Part shown: positions 8,537-17,151 of the stretch, piece after piece
How positions within the stretch are numbered: the first letter of the stretch is position 1
Layout: each line of letters begins with the position of its first letter
From: Tissierellia bacterium
GTDB lineage: Bacteria; Bacillota; Clostridia; Tissierellales; Peptoniphilaceae
Direction of reading: 5' to 3'
Assembly (NCBI GenBank): GCA_030527425.1
Contig: JAUNAV010000009.1
Span: 1 to 48,416 of the forward strand
DNA: 48,416 bases
Program-made: the position numbers and the translations under genes
The notes under the pieces: model-generated
Databases searched by the model: none
Told to the model about the DNA's origin: nothing
The model's input: the letters and a program-made list of their open reading frames with translations, nothing else

Positions 8537-9508
8537 ATGAAAATTTACGCAAATATTTTTACAGACTACATTGATTATTTAAAAACTATACAAGGTTTAT
8601 CAAAATCAACTATTGCAGAATATCAATATGATCTGTGCGTCTTTCTCGCCTTTGAAGCATTGAGAAAATTTCCCGAATACAAAAATATTTCAGACGATTC
8701 GATTCTTGAATCCAAAATCAATAATTCCATTACTAGAAATTTTCTAAACGAGATCAATTTGTCGGACTTATATCAATATTTAAGTTATCTTGACAATATT
8801 AGAAAAGATAGCTCAAATACTAGAAGCCGTAAAATCTCAGCTTTAAGGTCTTTTTTTGGATACTTATATTCAGACGTGGAATTAATAGATTCAAATATTA
8901 CAGAAAAATTAAAAAATCCAAAACAAAATAAAAGACAACCTATATACCTTACCCTTGAGGAAACTAAGACTTTGTTAAATGAAATATCCAAAGAAAAAAA
9001 TGAATTTCTTCAAAATAGAGATATGGCTATAGTGTTTATGTTTTTAACTACAGGAATGAGATTATCAGAGCTTGTAAGCATTGATATAAATACAATTAAA
9101 GATGATCACCTATCTGTAATTGGTAAAGGAAATAAGGAAAGAACTATCTACCTTTCAGATAAATGTATTGATGAATTGAACAATTATAAAATTATCAGAA
9201 ATAAATATTTAAATGGTAAAGAAGAAAAAGCTCTATTCATTTCAACTAGAAAAAAGAGAATGAGTAAAAGAGCTGTTCAACATATGTTAGATAAGTACTT
9301 AGAAAAAGCAGGTTTTGATACAAGTGTTTATTCGGTTCATAAATTAAGACATACTGCTGCTACTTTGATGTATCGATACGGAGATGTAGATATAAGGGCT
9401 TTAAAAGAAATCTTAGGACATGAAAGTGTTGCTACAACACAAATATACACTCATATAGAAGATGAAGATTTGAAAAAAGCTATAAATAAAAATCCTTTAA
9501 ATTTATAA
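8537..9508 (+). CDS. Tyrosine recombinase of the XerC/XerD type
   Basis: Site-specific recombinase likely to resolve chromosome dimers at dif. The 323 residues have an N-terminal SAM-like core-binding domain (about 5-125, including SALRSFFGYLY) and a catalytic domain with the full pentad: R in GMRLSEL (~175), K in KGNKERTIYL, HKLRH (~268-272), H in LGHESVATTQ and the nucleophile Y in QIYTHIE (~303). It is slightly longer than typical XerC/XerD (~300) owing to an insert around residues 45-75. The ATG has AAGGAG upstream. Single-gene unit with a promoter/operator in front and a shared terminator behind. There are no integrase-type neighbours, att repeats or phage genes, so a chromosomal Xer role is favoured. 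C versus D cannot be decided here. Confidence 0.88.
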   Translation: MKIYANIFTDYIDYLKTIQGLSKSTIAEYQYDLCVFLAFEALRKFPEYKNISDDSILESKINNSITRNFLNEINLSDLYQYLSYLDNIRKDSSNTRSRKISALRSFFGYLYSDVELIDSNITEKLKNPKQNKRQPIYLTLEETKTLLNEISKEKNEFLQNRDMAIVFMFLTTGMRLSELVSIDINTIKDDHLSVIGKGNKERTIYLSDKCIDELNNYKIIRNKYLNGKEEKALFISTRKKRMSKRAVQHMLDKYLEKAGFDTSVYSVHKLRHTAATLMYRYGDVDIRALKEILGHESVATTQIYTHIEDEDLKKAINKNPLNL

Positions 9509-9509
9509 A

Positions 9510-9532
9510 ACCTGTCTAATATTTAGACAGGT
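9510..9532. terminator. Shared terminator between convergent genes
   Basis: 10-bp stem ACCTGTCTAA (9510-9519) / TTAGACAGGT (9523-9532), three-base loop. T-rich on both sides, better on the minus strand. It serves the recombinase gene on plus and the mutS-mutL-miaA operon on minus. Confidence 0.85.
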
Positions 9533-9536
9533 ATAT

Positions 9537-10826
9537 TTATATTTCAATATAATTTTTATCCTTAAATTTTTGTAATACATTCATTAGAGCTAATTTACCT
9601 TGATAAAAGTTTAAACCGCCTTGAAGATAAATAATGAAAGGTTCTCTAATTGGCCCATCAGCAGATAATTCACTAGTAGCACCATCTATAAATCCTCCTG
9701 CAGACATTATTACTTCATCTTGATATCCAGGCATCAGATATGGTATTGGTGTTATATGTGAATCAATCGAACAAACTTCTTGTATTGATTTACAAAAATC
9801 TATCATCTTTTCTTTATCTTTTAAAATTATTGATTGAACTATATCGCTTCTTTTTTGATTTACTTTAGGTATAATATCGTAGTCAAGTTTCGAAAAGGCC
9901 ATTGAAAATAACAAACCAACTTTAATAGATTCCATGGTAGTCTTGGGAGCAAAATACAAACCTTGCAACACATTTCTAGTAGTCCCAAAGCTTAGTCCTT
10001 CTTCTTTACCTATCGCTGGTGAGGTCAAATAATTTGCACAATATTCTATAAGATCTTTTTTACCTGTAATGTAGCCTCCAGTTAATGCTATACCACCACC
10101 AATATTTTTAATTAATGAACCCGCGATTATATCAGCTCCAATATCTGTAGGTTCTTTAAGTTCTGTAAACTCTCCATAACAATTATCGACAAAAATTATT
10201 GAATTCGGATTACTTTTTTTACATAGTTTTATCGCTTTTTCTAGTTCATCAATAGTAAATGCTGATCTATTACTATAGCCAGTTGATCTTTGTAAAAGTA
10301 CAATCTTTTTATTTTTTAGTAAATCTTTATTAATTTTATCGTACTGAATTTTACCATCCTTAAGATCAATTTTTGTATAATTAATTCCACGACTTTTTAA
10401 ATTCCCCTTAGAATTTCCACTAATTCCAATTACATCTTGTAAAGTATCATAAGGGTCTCCAGTAATTGATATAATTTCATCTGCATAATTAGTTAATGCG
10501 AATAGAACAATTGAAATGGCATGCGTTCCTGAAACTATATTGCTTCTGACCAAACTATCTTCAGTATGAAAAATGTCGCTAAAAATTTTTTCCGTAGTTA
10601 CTACCCCATCATCTCCAAAACCATAACCTGTAGTCCAATTAAAGGCAGTATTCGATAGTCTATTTTTTTTAAAAGAATTAAGGACTTTTGTCATATTAAA
10701 TTCTTGAATTGAATCTAAATCTTCAAATTCTTTTGTTAAATTTTTAACACTATCATTTACAAATTTTACTATATTCTTATCTATACCATATTCTTTTTTA
10801 TAAATATCTTCTAATCTAAATTTCAA
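9537..10826 (-). CDS. Methionine gamma-lyase family protein (YnbB-like PLP enzyme)
   Basis: Member of the family often labelled aluminium resistance protein (PF06838), a fold-type I PLP enzyme related to cystathionine/methionine lyases; the true substrate is not established. The 429 residues show STGYSNRSAFTI, the aspartate segment FVDNCYGEF, and the Schiff-base lysine in GSLIKNIGGG near residue 238, followed by GGYITGKKDL. Length is normal. The start is TTG at 10824-10826, chosen because AGAGG lies 7 bases upstream and the N-terminus then matches the family; it overlaps miaA by 11 bases. In many Bacillota this gene sits directly after miaA or hfq, as it does here without hfq. Confidence 0.88.
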   Translation of the reverse strand: MKFRLEDIYKKEYGIDKNIVKFVNDSVKNLTKEFEDLDSIQEFNMTKVLNSFKKNRLSNTAFNWTTGYGFGDDGVVTTEKIFSDIFHTEDSLVRSNIVSGTHAISIVLFALTNYADEIISITGDPYDTLQDVIGISGNSKGNLKSRGINYTKIDLKDGKIQYDKINKDLLKNKKIVLLQRSTGYSNRSAFTIDELEKAIKLCKKSNPNSIIFVDNCYGEFTELKEPTDIGADIIAGSLIKNIGGGIALTGGYITGKKDLIEYCANYLTSPAIGKEEGLSFGTTRNVLQGLYFAPKTTMESIKVGLLFSMAFSKLDYDIIPKVNQKRSDIVQSIILKDKEKMIDFCKSIQEVCSIDSHITPIPYLMPGYQDEVIMSAGGFIDGATSELSADGPIREPFIIYLQGGLNFYQGKLALMNVLQKFKDKNYIEI

Positions 10827-11775
10827 AGTTTAACCTCTTTAACTGATCAATAATTCTATTAGAAATTGAATTTTTATCTTTAAAATCTTCTCTAAATACC
10901 AACATGCTATTATCGAATTTATTGTATTTTTTCATCCAAGTTATCTGTCTTTTTGCATAATGTCTAGTATTAATGGCAATATCATATTCTAATTTTTCAA
11001 GGCTAATTTCACCTTGTAAATAACTATATGCTTCCTTATAACCTATTGCTTTTAAAGACTTACTATATTTATCTAAATTATATTTTTGTACCAAATTTTG
11101 AGTTTCTTCTACTAAACCTTCGTTTATCATCAATTTAACTCTTTTGTTTATTTTTTCATATAATTTTTGTCTGTCCTTATAGTTAATTGTCACTATAAAA
11201 AAGTCAATTTGATCATTTATTTTGTTGTTTCCTTTTTTTACTTCAGAAGGTTTTTCTCTAGTTTTTTTATAAATTTCAAGATTTCTGATGATTCTATTTC
11301 TTTCATTAGGATGATATTTTTTAGCAGTTACAGGATCTATATCCATTAAAAGATTATAAATAAACTCATTTCCATTTTCTTTAGCTAAGTTTTCAAGCTT
11401 TTTTCTGTATTCCAAATCTTTCTTTCCAGCTCCATAATTATAATTAAATAATATGGAATCAATATAAAAACCAGTACCTCCAGTTAATATAGCAATTTTA
11501 TTTCGTTTATTTATATCAGAAATAATTCTTCTAGCTTGTTTTGAAAATTCTTCAACACTATAATCTTCATCTGCTTCTATGATATCAATCATATGATGCT
11601 TCACTTTTTGTAATTCGTCAATACTCACCTTGTTCGTTCCGATATTCATATATTTATATATCTGTTGAGAATCTGAAGAAATAATCTCAGCATCCAATTT
11701 TAAAGCTAAGTCAATTGCAATATCACTTTTACCGCTTGCAGTTGGTCCGGTTATAATTATTACTCTATCTTTCAA
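10816..11775 (-). CDS. miaA: tRNA dimethylallyltransferase
   Basis: Transfers a dimethylallyl group to A37 of tRNAs reading UNN codons, the step before MiaB methylthiolation (miaB lies 14 kb away and is broken). Seen: P-loop GPTASGKS near the N-terminus, SSDSQQIYK (catalytic Asp region), LTGGTGFYID, and the C-terminal NTRHYAKRQITWMKK segment. The frame also opens at an ATG at 11793, giving 325 residues, but that ATG lacks a well-placed ribosome site. The TTG at 11775 has GGAG 7 bases upstream and gives 319 residues with the usual N-terminal length; TTG is also used by the next gene. The gene overlaps mutL by 11 bases, so translation is probably coupled. Confidence 0.93.
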   Translation of the reverse strand: MKDRVIIITGPTASGKSDIAIDLALKLDAEIISSDSQQIYKYMNIGTNKVSIDELQKVKHHMIDIIEADEDYSVEEFSKQARRIISDINKRNKIAILTGGTGFYIDSILFNYNYGAGKKDLEYRKKLENLAKENGNEFIYNLLMDIDPVTAKKYHPNERNRIIRNLEIYKKTREKPSEVKKGNNKINDQIDFFIVTINYKDRQKLYEKINKRVKLMINEGLVEETQNLVQKYNLDKYSKSLKAIGYKEAYSYLQGEISLEKLEYDIAINTRHYAKRQITWMKKYNKFDNSMLVFREDFKDKNSISNRIIDQLKRLNFEI

Positions 11776-13588
11776 AAAACTTCTCCATTTCATTCTTCTT
11801 TATAAACACAATAGTGTTTCTACCGTCATAGGTCTTAAAACAGTCTTTAAAATTATTAAGTTCATTTAATAAAGAAGTAGCTTGCTCGCAATTTATTTTA
11901 TCACCTTTTCTAAATGCATATGATTTTATAATTCTACTTATTTTCTTATCAAAATATGCATCGATATCACTTGCTGCATCAAGTATTTGATAGAAAAAAT
12001 CTAGATTTTCTGGCTGATCAAAAAAGATAGGAATAGCTCTGATCATGATACTGCCTTCACTAAAAATATCTGCATCAAAACCTAATTTTTTTATGATTTC
12101 AAAATTTTCCTTAAATTCAGTCATCTCATTATTTTTTAATGAAATTTCATATGGCTTTAGTAAAATCTGCGAATTAACAGTGTTATTTTTAAAGTCTTTT
12201 TTGTATTTTTCAAACTTTATTTTTTCGTCTGCAATTCTATGATCTAGAACCAATAAACTATCCTCTTTTTCAAATAGCGAATATCTAGAAAAAAATGAAC
12301 ATCGATAGGTATAATCTTTAAACCTATTTATTTGATTTTTTTCATCATTATCCTTATCATCTGATTTTAGTACATTTTTATTAATAGAAGAATTTTCTTC
12401 TTCTAAATAATTCATTTGCTCACCAGATTTTAAAGTTTTGCTTAATGACTTATTATTTTCATCATAAACATAATCTTCATTGGTCTCATTTGCCATGAAT
12501 TCTGAAGAAACTTGAGGATTCATAAGATCTAATATCTCATTATAAGAATCATTGTAGAAAATATCCTCATTTTTCTTATTTGGAGATTTAATTTCTCGTT
12601 TTTTATCGCTATAAAATAATTTTTTCGCTATAGATTTTTCAATAAAGTCTAACACTTCGTCTTCATAAGAAAATTTGATTTTTCTCTTATTGGGATGAAT
12701 ATTTATATCAATTTCTGATGGATCAACCTCAATGAATAATTGATACGCTGGAAATCTATTATTAGGTATTAAATTGTTATATAATTTTTCAATTCTTGCA
12801 TTAATCGCATCATTTTCCACATATCTTTTATTCACATATAAATACTGTAAGGATCTATTGCCTCTATAATAATTGCTAGTTGAAATATAGCCTTTAATTT
12901 TTACTTTTTTATAGTCTTCATTTATTTCAATTAACTCATCAGCATAGCTTTTATCTAATAATTCAGCCATATTATCGACTAAGCTAAGATTTGAGTAAGT
13001 TCTAAATATCTCTCTTTGGTCTTTGATATATTTAAAGCTTATATTAGAATTTCCGATAGCTAAAATATACATCAATTTTGTTATTTTATTTGATTCACTC
13101 AAATCTGATGAAAGAAATTTTCTTCTAACTGGGATGTAAGAAAAGATATCTTTGCAAATAATTGTTGTGCCTGTATTTGTGGCTATATCTTCTCTATTTA
13201 TTACTTCTGAATTTTGAAATTCAATTTTTGAACCAATCTTTTCATTCTTAGATTTTGTAATGATAGAAATATCAGAACATGATAAAATGGACGCTAAAGC
13301 TTCTCCTCTAAATCCCATTGAAAACGAAGAGTATAAGTCGTCAAATTTGTCTATTTTAGATGTGGCATGTCTTTTAAAAGCTAATAATATTTCATCTTTT
13401 TTTATTCCAGAACCATCATCTGTAACTCTTATATATTTTTTACCTCCTGACTTTATTTCCACAATTATATTATTAGCCCCTGCATCTATTGAATTTTCTA
13501 CTAATTCTTTTACAATTGAAAAAGGGGATTCTATAACCTCACCTGCAGCAATTTTTTTAATAGTATTCTTATCTAGAACTTTAATCAT
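11765..13588 (-). CDS. mutL: DNA mismatch repair protein MutL, endonuclease motifs lost
   Basis: Couples MutS mismatch recognition to downstream repair. The 607 residues begin with an intact GHKL ATPase: ELVENSIDAGA (30-40), DDGSGI, GFRGEALASI (~93-102), and a transducer domain to about 330. A charged linker follows. The C-terminal domain keeps a beta-clamp motif QILLKP (474-479), matching QxxLxP. The endonuclease motifs are degraded: the metal-site DQHAxxExxxxE reads DHRIADEKIKFE (449-460), the ACxxxxxA segment reads SYAFRKGD (556-563), and the usual CPHGRP reads TYDGRN (586-591). The ATG overlaps the mutS stop by one base. No frameshift is visible; the gene looks maintained. Assignment as MutL is firm; loss of nicking is inferred. 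Confidence 0.94.
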   Translation of the reverse strand: MIKVLDKNTIKKIAAGEVIESPFSIVKELVENSIDAGANNIIVEIKSGGKKYIRVTDDGSGIKKDEILLAFKRHATSKIDKFDDLYSSFSMGFRGEALASILSCSDISIITKSKNEKIGSKIEFQNSEVINREDIATNTGTTIICKDIFSYIPVRRKFLSSDLSESNKITKLMYILAIGNSNISFKYIKDQREIFRTYSNLSLVDNMAELLDKSYADELIEINEDYKKVKIKGYISTSNYYRGNRSLQYLYVNKRYVENDAINARIEKLYNNLIPNNRFPAYQLFIEVDPSEIDINIHPNKRKIKFSYEDEVLDFIEKSIAKKLFYSDKKREIKSPNKKNEDIFYNDSYNEILDLMNPQVSSEFMANETNEDYVYDENNKSLSKTLKSGEQMNYLEEENSSINKNVLKSDDKDNDEKNQINRFKDYTYRCSFFSRYSLFEKEDSLLVLDHRIADEKIKFEKYKKDFKNNTVNSQILLKPYEISLKNNEMTEFKENFEIIKKLGFDADIFSEGSIMIRAIPIFFDQPENLDFFYQILDAASDIDAYFDKKISRIIKSYAFRKGDKINCEQATSLLNELNNFKDCFKTYDGRNTIVFIKKNEMEKFFER

Positions 13589-16191
13589 TATAAATTATCA
13601 ATCCTTTCAATAAGATCGTTTAAAATATTCATAGATTCTAAAGGTGTTAATTCGTATAGATCAATATTTTTAGCTCTTTCTTTTAATTTTATTATACATT
13701 CATTGTCTATATTGTCATATTTATCATCATTTTTATCGAAAATTTCATCATCCGTATTATTTAATTTATTTAAAATCGAAGTTGCATTTAAAATAAGAAT
13801 ACTGGGTAGTCCTGCCATCTTAGCTACTTCTATACCATAACTTCTATTTGATTTACCTTTGCTTATTTTTCTTAAAAAGATTAATTTACCATTTTTCTCT
13901 TCAATATTAATCTTTAAATTAACTACATTCTCATACCTATCTGCAAGTATTGTTAATTCATGAAAATGAGTTGCAAATACAGTCTTAACTTTTGTATATT
14001 TACTAAGATAGTCTACTAAACTCATTGCAATACTGAGTCCATCATCAGTTCCAGTACCTCTACCAACTTCATCCAATACTACAAAAGAATTCTTGGTCGC
14101 ATTTTTTAAAATATTGCTAACTTCTTTCATTTCAAGCATAAATGTAGAATCACCCTTGGAAATATTATCAGATGCGCCAATTCTAGTAAACACTTTATCA
14201 CATATGGAAATTGTAGCACTTTTTGCTGGCACAAATGAACCAATTTGAGCAAGTATTATTATAATTGCAGTTTGCCTCATATAAGTTGACTTTCCCGCCA
14301 TATTAGGACCTGTAATTATTTGGATTAAATTATTATTTGAACCAATATTTGTATCATTTGCTATAAATTCATTTTCTCTCAAATTTTTTTCAATAATAGG
14401 ATGTCTTCCATCTTTTATTTCTACTACATTATCATTTGTAATTATAGGTTTACAATAATTATTTTTTACAGAAATCTTAGCTAAGGAATTAAGCGCATCA
14501 AGATTAGCGATCATATTTGCTACATGTTGAATTTTTTTTACATTGTTTAAAATCACATCACGTATTTTATTAAATAGCCTATATTCAAGATCATTAATAC
14601 TCTCTTTTCCACCTAATATTAGACTAGATAATTCTTCCAACTTTTCAGTAGTATATCTTTCTTGATTTTTTAAAGTTTGTTTTCGTATATAATCACCTGG
14701 AACCTTATCTATATTACTTTTAGTTACTTCAATAGAATATCCATTATTTTTGTTGAATTTTATTTTTAAATTTTTAATACCAGATCGATTTTTTTCATCT
14801 TCTTCATATTCAATAAGTTTTGTTTTTGCATTTTTTGAATTATCCTTTAATTTATCTAAATCATCATCATATCCTGTTTTGATGATATCCCCTTCAGTAA
14901 TTGATATAGGTGCATCAGGATTTATAGATTTATCGATTAAATTAAATATCTCTTTTAAATCTAATAAAGCATCGCCAAAATAATTTAAATTTTTATTATC
15001 CAAACTTAATAAGAACTCTTTTAAACAGGGTATATTTCTAATAGAATTTTTTAATGAAATAAAATCTCTAGCATTACATCTTTTGTATGAAATTCTCCCT
15101 ACTATTCTTTCTAAATCATAAATATCATCTAGAAAGTCTGTAATTTTTTTCGAAACTTTAAAATTATCATGTAGAAAACCTACTGTATCAAGCCTAAAAT
15201 TAATTTTGTTTTTATCTATTAATGGTCTTTCAAGCCAATAATTTAATAATCTAGAACCCATGGCTGTATCTGTATTGTCAATTATATCAATTAAAGAATC
15301 TTTTCTAGTATTGGTATTAAGATTCTTATGAAGTTCTAAATTTTTTCTAGTATTTATATCTAGCTGCAAAAAATCATTGACATCTATTATCTCAATATTA
15401 TTTATATGGCTTAGATTTTCATTTTGATAATTGTATATATAATCCAACAAATTAGAGATTGATATCATTAAAAAATTGTCAAAAGAAACTAAATCTAATG
15501 ATTTTTCCCCTAAATGTTCTTCAATAATTTTTCCGGTTAACTCTTTTTTTATTTTATTTACTGTCAGATAATTAATAAATAGATTGTTTTCAGATTGAAA
15601 AAAATCTTTTAATAAATGATTGTCATAATCCGAATTAATTAAAATCTCAGAAGGATCAATTTTCCCAATTTGATCAATCATTAATTTTCCAATATAATTA
15701 TTATCTCCTCTTAGGACAAAACATACAATTTTTCCAGTTGTTACATCGCAATAGGATGCAGTTATTTCAGAATGATTAACAAAAATTGATAGCAGAAAAT
15801 TATTTTTTGTTTTATCTATAGAGTCAGAATCTGTTATAGTTCCTGGAGTTATAATTCTAGTAACAGCTCTTTTAACGAGCCCCTTAGCATACTTAGGATC
15901 TTCAACCTGATCACACAAAGCTACTTTATGACCCTTTTTAACAAGCTTATTTATATAATTATCAATTACATGATGAGGAACTCCACACATTGGAGCTTTT
16001 TTGTCATGTCCACATTCTTTCCCAGTAAGAGCTAATTGTAAAGCTTTTGAAGTTATTATTGCATCTTCAAAAAATGTTTCATAAAAATCTCCTACTCTAT
16101 ATAAAAGTATCGCATCTTTAAAATCTTGTTTTATATCAATATAATGCTTAAGCATTGGTGTTAATTTTTCGTATTTGTAGTTTTCTAACAT
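13588..16191 (-). CDS. mutS: DNA mismatch repair protein MutS
   Basis: Recognises base mismatches and small loops. The 867 residues carry the Phe-x-Glu mismatch wedge F36-Y37-E38 in GDFYETF, the connector, lever and clamp domains, and an ABC-type ATPase with GPNMAGKST at 628-636, the Walker B region VVLDEVGRGT and the switch histidine in FATHFHEL. A C-terminal tail with the helix-turn-helix dimerisation segment is present. Length is normal for MutS1. The ATG is preceded by GAGGTGA and, 20 bases further up, by an extended -10 promoter on the minus strand. First gene of the mutS-mutL-miaA-YnbB operon. Confidence 0.97.
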   Translation of the reverse strand: MLENYKYEKLTPMLKHYIDIKQDFKDAILLYRVGDFYETFFEDAIITSKALQLALTGKECGHDKKAPMCGVPHHVIDNYINKLVKKGHKVALCDQVEDPKYAKGLVKRAVTRIITPGTITDSDSIDKTKNNFLLSIFVNHSEITASYCDVTTGKIVCFVLRGDNNYIGKLMIDQIGKIDPSEILINSDYDNHLLKDFFQSENNLFINYLTVNKIKKELTGKIIEEHLGEKSLDLVSFDNFLMISISNLLDYIYNYQNENLSHINNIEIIDVNDFLQLDINTRKNLELHKNLNTNTRKDSLIDIIDNTDTAMGSRLLNYWLERPLIDKNKINFRLDTVGFLHDNFKVSKKITDFLDDIYDLERIVGRISYKRCNARDFISLKNSIRNIPCLKEFLLSLDNKNLNYFGDALLDLKEIFNLIDKSINPDAPISITEGDIIKTGYDDDLDKLKDNSKNAKTKLIEYEEDEKNRSGIKNLKIKFNKNNGYSIEVTKSNIDKVPGDYIRKQTLKNQERYTTEKLEELSSLILGGKESINDLEYRLFNKIRDVILNNVKKIQHVANMIANLDALNSLAKISVKNNYCKPIITNDNVVEIKDGRHPIIEKNLRENEFIANDTNIGSNNNLIQIITGPNMAGKSTYMRQTAIIIILAQIGSFVPAKSATISICDKVFTRIGASDNISKGDSTFMLEMKEVSNILKNATKNSFVVLDEVGRGTGTDDGLSIAMSLVDYLSKYTKVKTVFATHFHELTILADRYENVVNLKINIEEKNGKLIFLRKISKGKSNRSYGIEVAKMAGLPSILILNATSILNKLNNTDDEIFDKNDDKYDNIDNECIIKLKERAKNIDLYELTPLESMNILNDLIERIDNL

Positions 16192-16210
16192 ACTTCACCT
16201 CAATATTAAT

Positions 16211-16219
16211 ATTATATCA
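16211..16219 (-). promoter_or_regulatory. mutS operon promoter (extended -10)
   Basis: On the minus strand the sequence reads TGATATAAT, TG at 16219-16218 and TATAAT at 16216-16211. The start site would be near 16204, giving a leader of about 13 bases that still contains GAGGTGA before the mutS ATG. Confidence 0.6.
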
Positions 16220-16308
16220 TAGCTGTAAAATTTTATTAATAGAGTAAGATAATGGTTCAGTCGATATAGTTCATGATATATATATTGAAATTATTTTATA
16301 AATTTATA

Positions 16309-16337
16309 TTGATATATTATCATATTTATCTTATAAT
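16309..16337 (+). promoter_or_regulatory. Strong sigma-A-like promoter with no annotated gene behind it
   Basis: TTGATA (16309-16314), 17-base spacer, TATAAT (16332-16337). A 5-bp hairpin GAGAA/TTCTC (16347-16360) begins about at the predicted start site. It lies in the 327-base gap between mutS and the V-ATPase operon and fires toward the latter's 3' end, in antisense. Confidence 0.6.
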
Positions 16338-16413
16338 AATATTTAAGAGAAGAATTTCTCGATTTTATATGTTATTACCTTTGACGCTTAAAATAATAAA
16401 AAAGGAGAAGAAT

Positions 16414-16504
16414 ATGAAAAAACAATATTAATCTTTTTATTATAATAACATACTTATTAAATTTACTTTACATATTAAAACCGGAGTCTATACAACCCTG
16501 GTAA
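16414..16504 (+). pseudogene. Candidate small membrane-peptide gene, out of frame by one base
   Basis: AAGGAG (16402-16407) stands 6 bases before an ATG at 16414. As written the frame gives only M-K-K-Q-Y and a stop. The ATG is followed by six As; with five As the frame is open for 29 codons to TAA at 16502-16504. It would start M-K-N-N-I-N-L, contain a hydrophobic segment of about 15 residues (FIIITYLLNLLYIL) and end KPESIQPW. With its promoter upstream and a possible terminator just after, it forms a complete transcription unit. A short peptide with one membrane helix resembles type I toxins or other small membrane proteins in layout only; no family was recognised. Alternatives: chance, a leader peptide, a dead remnant, or a homopolymer sequencing error. 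Confidence 0.35.
16480..16503 (-). terminator. Possible terminator of the V-ATPase operon
   Basis: On the minus strand, ACCAGGGT (16503-16496) can pair with ACTCCGGT (16487-16480) with one mismatch and one G-U, loop of about 8 bases, followed by TTTAATA. It sits 15 bases after the ntpD stop. Weak T tract, so only a candidate. Confidence 0.4.
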
Positions 16505-16509
16505 ATTCT

Positions 16510-16537
16510 AGAAAATCTTTAATTATTTTCTTTTTTT
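16510..16537 (+). terminator. Possible plus-strand terminator of the small transcription unit
   Basis: AGAAAAT (16510-16516) pairs with ATTTTCT (16525-16531), 8-base loop, followed by seven Ts (16531-16537). AT-only stem and located in the ntpD 3' coding end, so support is modest. Confidence 0.35.
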
Positions 16538-17151
16538 AATTTATTATTTTTTACAATTTTCGTTTTTGAGAATTCTTCTCTTTCTTTTTCTTCGATTTGT
16601 GATGAAATTTCTTTTAATACTCGCTCATATTTTGGTATTTGAACTTTAGATAACGAATTAACTTTCTTTTCAACCTTTTTCATTTCTCTGTTTAAATTGT
16701 AAATAGCTGTATCGTATTCAGCAAGTTTAAAAATTTTCTCTTTGACTTCGCTTAATTCATATACTGTTTCATCAAATACAGAATTTGTTGAATTAAATGA
16801 ATATGATAAAGACAATTTACTTTTTTCAAATTCTACTATTGGTATTTTTGTTTGCATAAGGGTTTTATACACTAGTTTTAGAGAATTATCTTCTGGAATA
16901 GTTTGTGAAATTTCTTTTATTTTCTCTCGACCCAATAAAATTTCGGAATTTCTAATTTTTTTAAAAACATTGTCAATAGTATCACTTACTTCTTTTCTAA
17001 ATTCATCTCTTTGTTTGATTTTTTCTAAATACAATTGAAATAGAACTTTTCTTTTCTTATCTAGTATATCATATCCCTGATTCATAAGATCTAATTTATC
17101 TTTAATCGCGATTAAATTAGACTTTGTAGCTGCTATTTTTGAATCATTCAT
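16519..17151 (-). CDS. ntpD: V-type ATP synthase subunit D (central stalk)
   Basis: Rotor shaft subunit that sits inside the A3B3 head, like gamma of F-ATPases. The 210 residues are almost wholly alpha-helical with long N- and C-terminal coiled coils; the start [28 protein letters not shown] is the family signature region (residues 7-35; quoted in part only for its key positions K9, K16, L17, G24, K30-R32). Length matches the family. Its ATG overlaps the ntpB stop by 8 bases, so expression is coupled. Last gene of the operon; a weak hairpin follows. Confidence 0.93.
   Translation of the reverse strand: MNDSKIAATKSNLIAIKDKLDLMNQGYDILDKKRKVLFQLYLEKIKQRDEFRKEVSDTIDNVFKKIRNSEILLGREKIKEISQTIPEDNSLKLVYKTLMQTKIPIVEFEKSKLSLSYSFNSTNSVFDETVYELSEVKEKIFKLAEYDTAIYNLNREMKKVEKKVNSLSKVQIPKYERVLKEISSQIEEKEREEFSKTKIVKNNKLKKENN

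Noticed and set aside
8537..9508. Integrase of a mobile element
   Set aside because: No tRNA, att-like repeats, excisionase or phage genes nearby; the protein has XerC/XerD domain layout and ftsK is nearby, so a chromosomal role is likelier.
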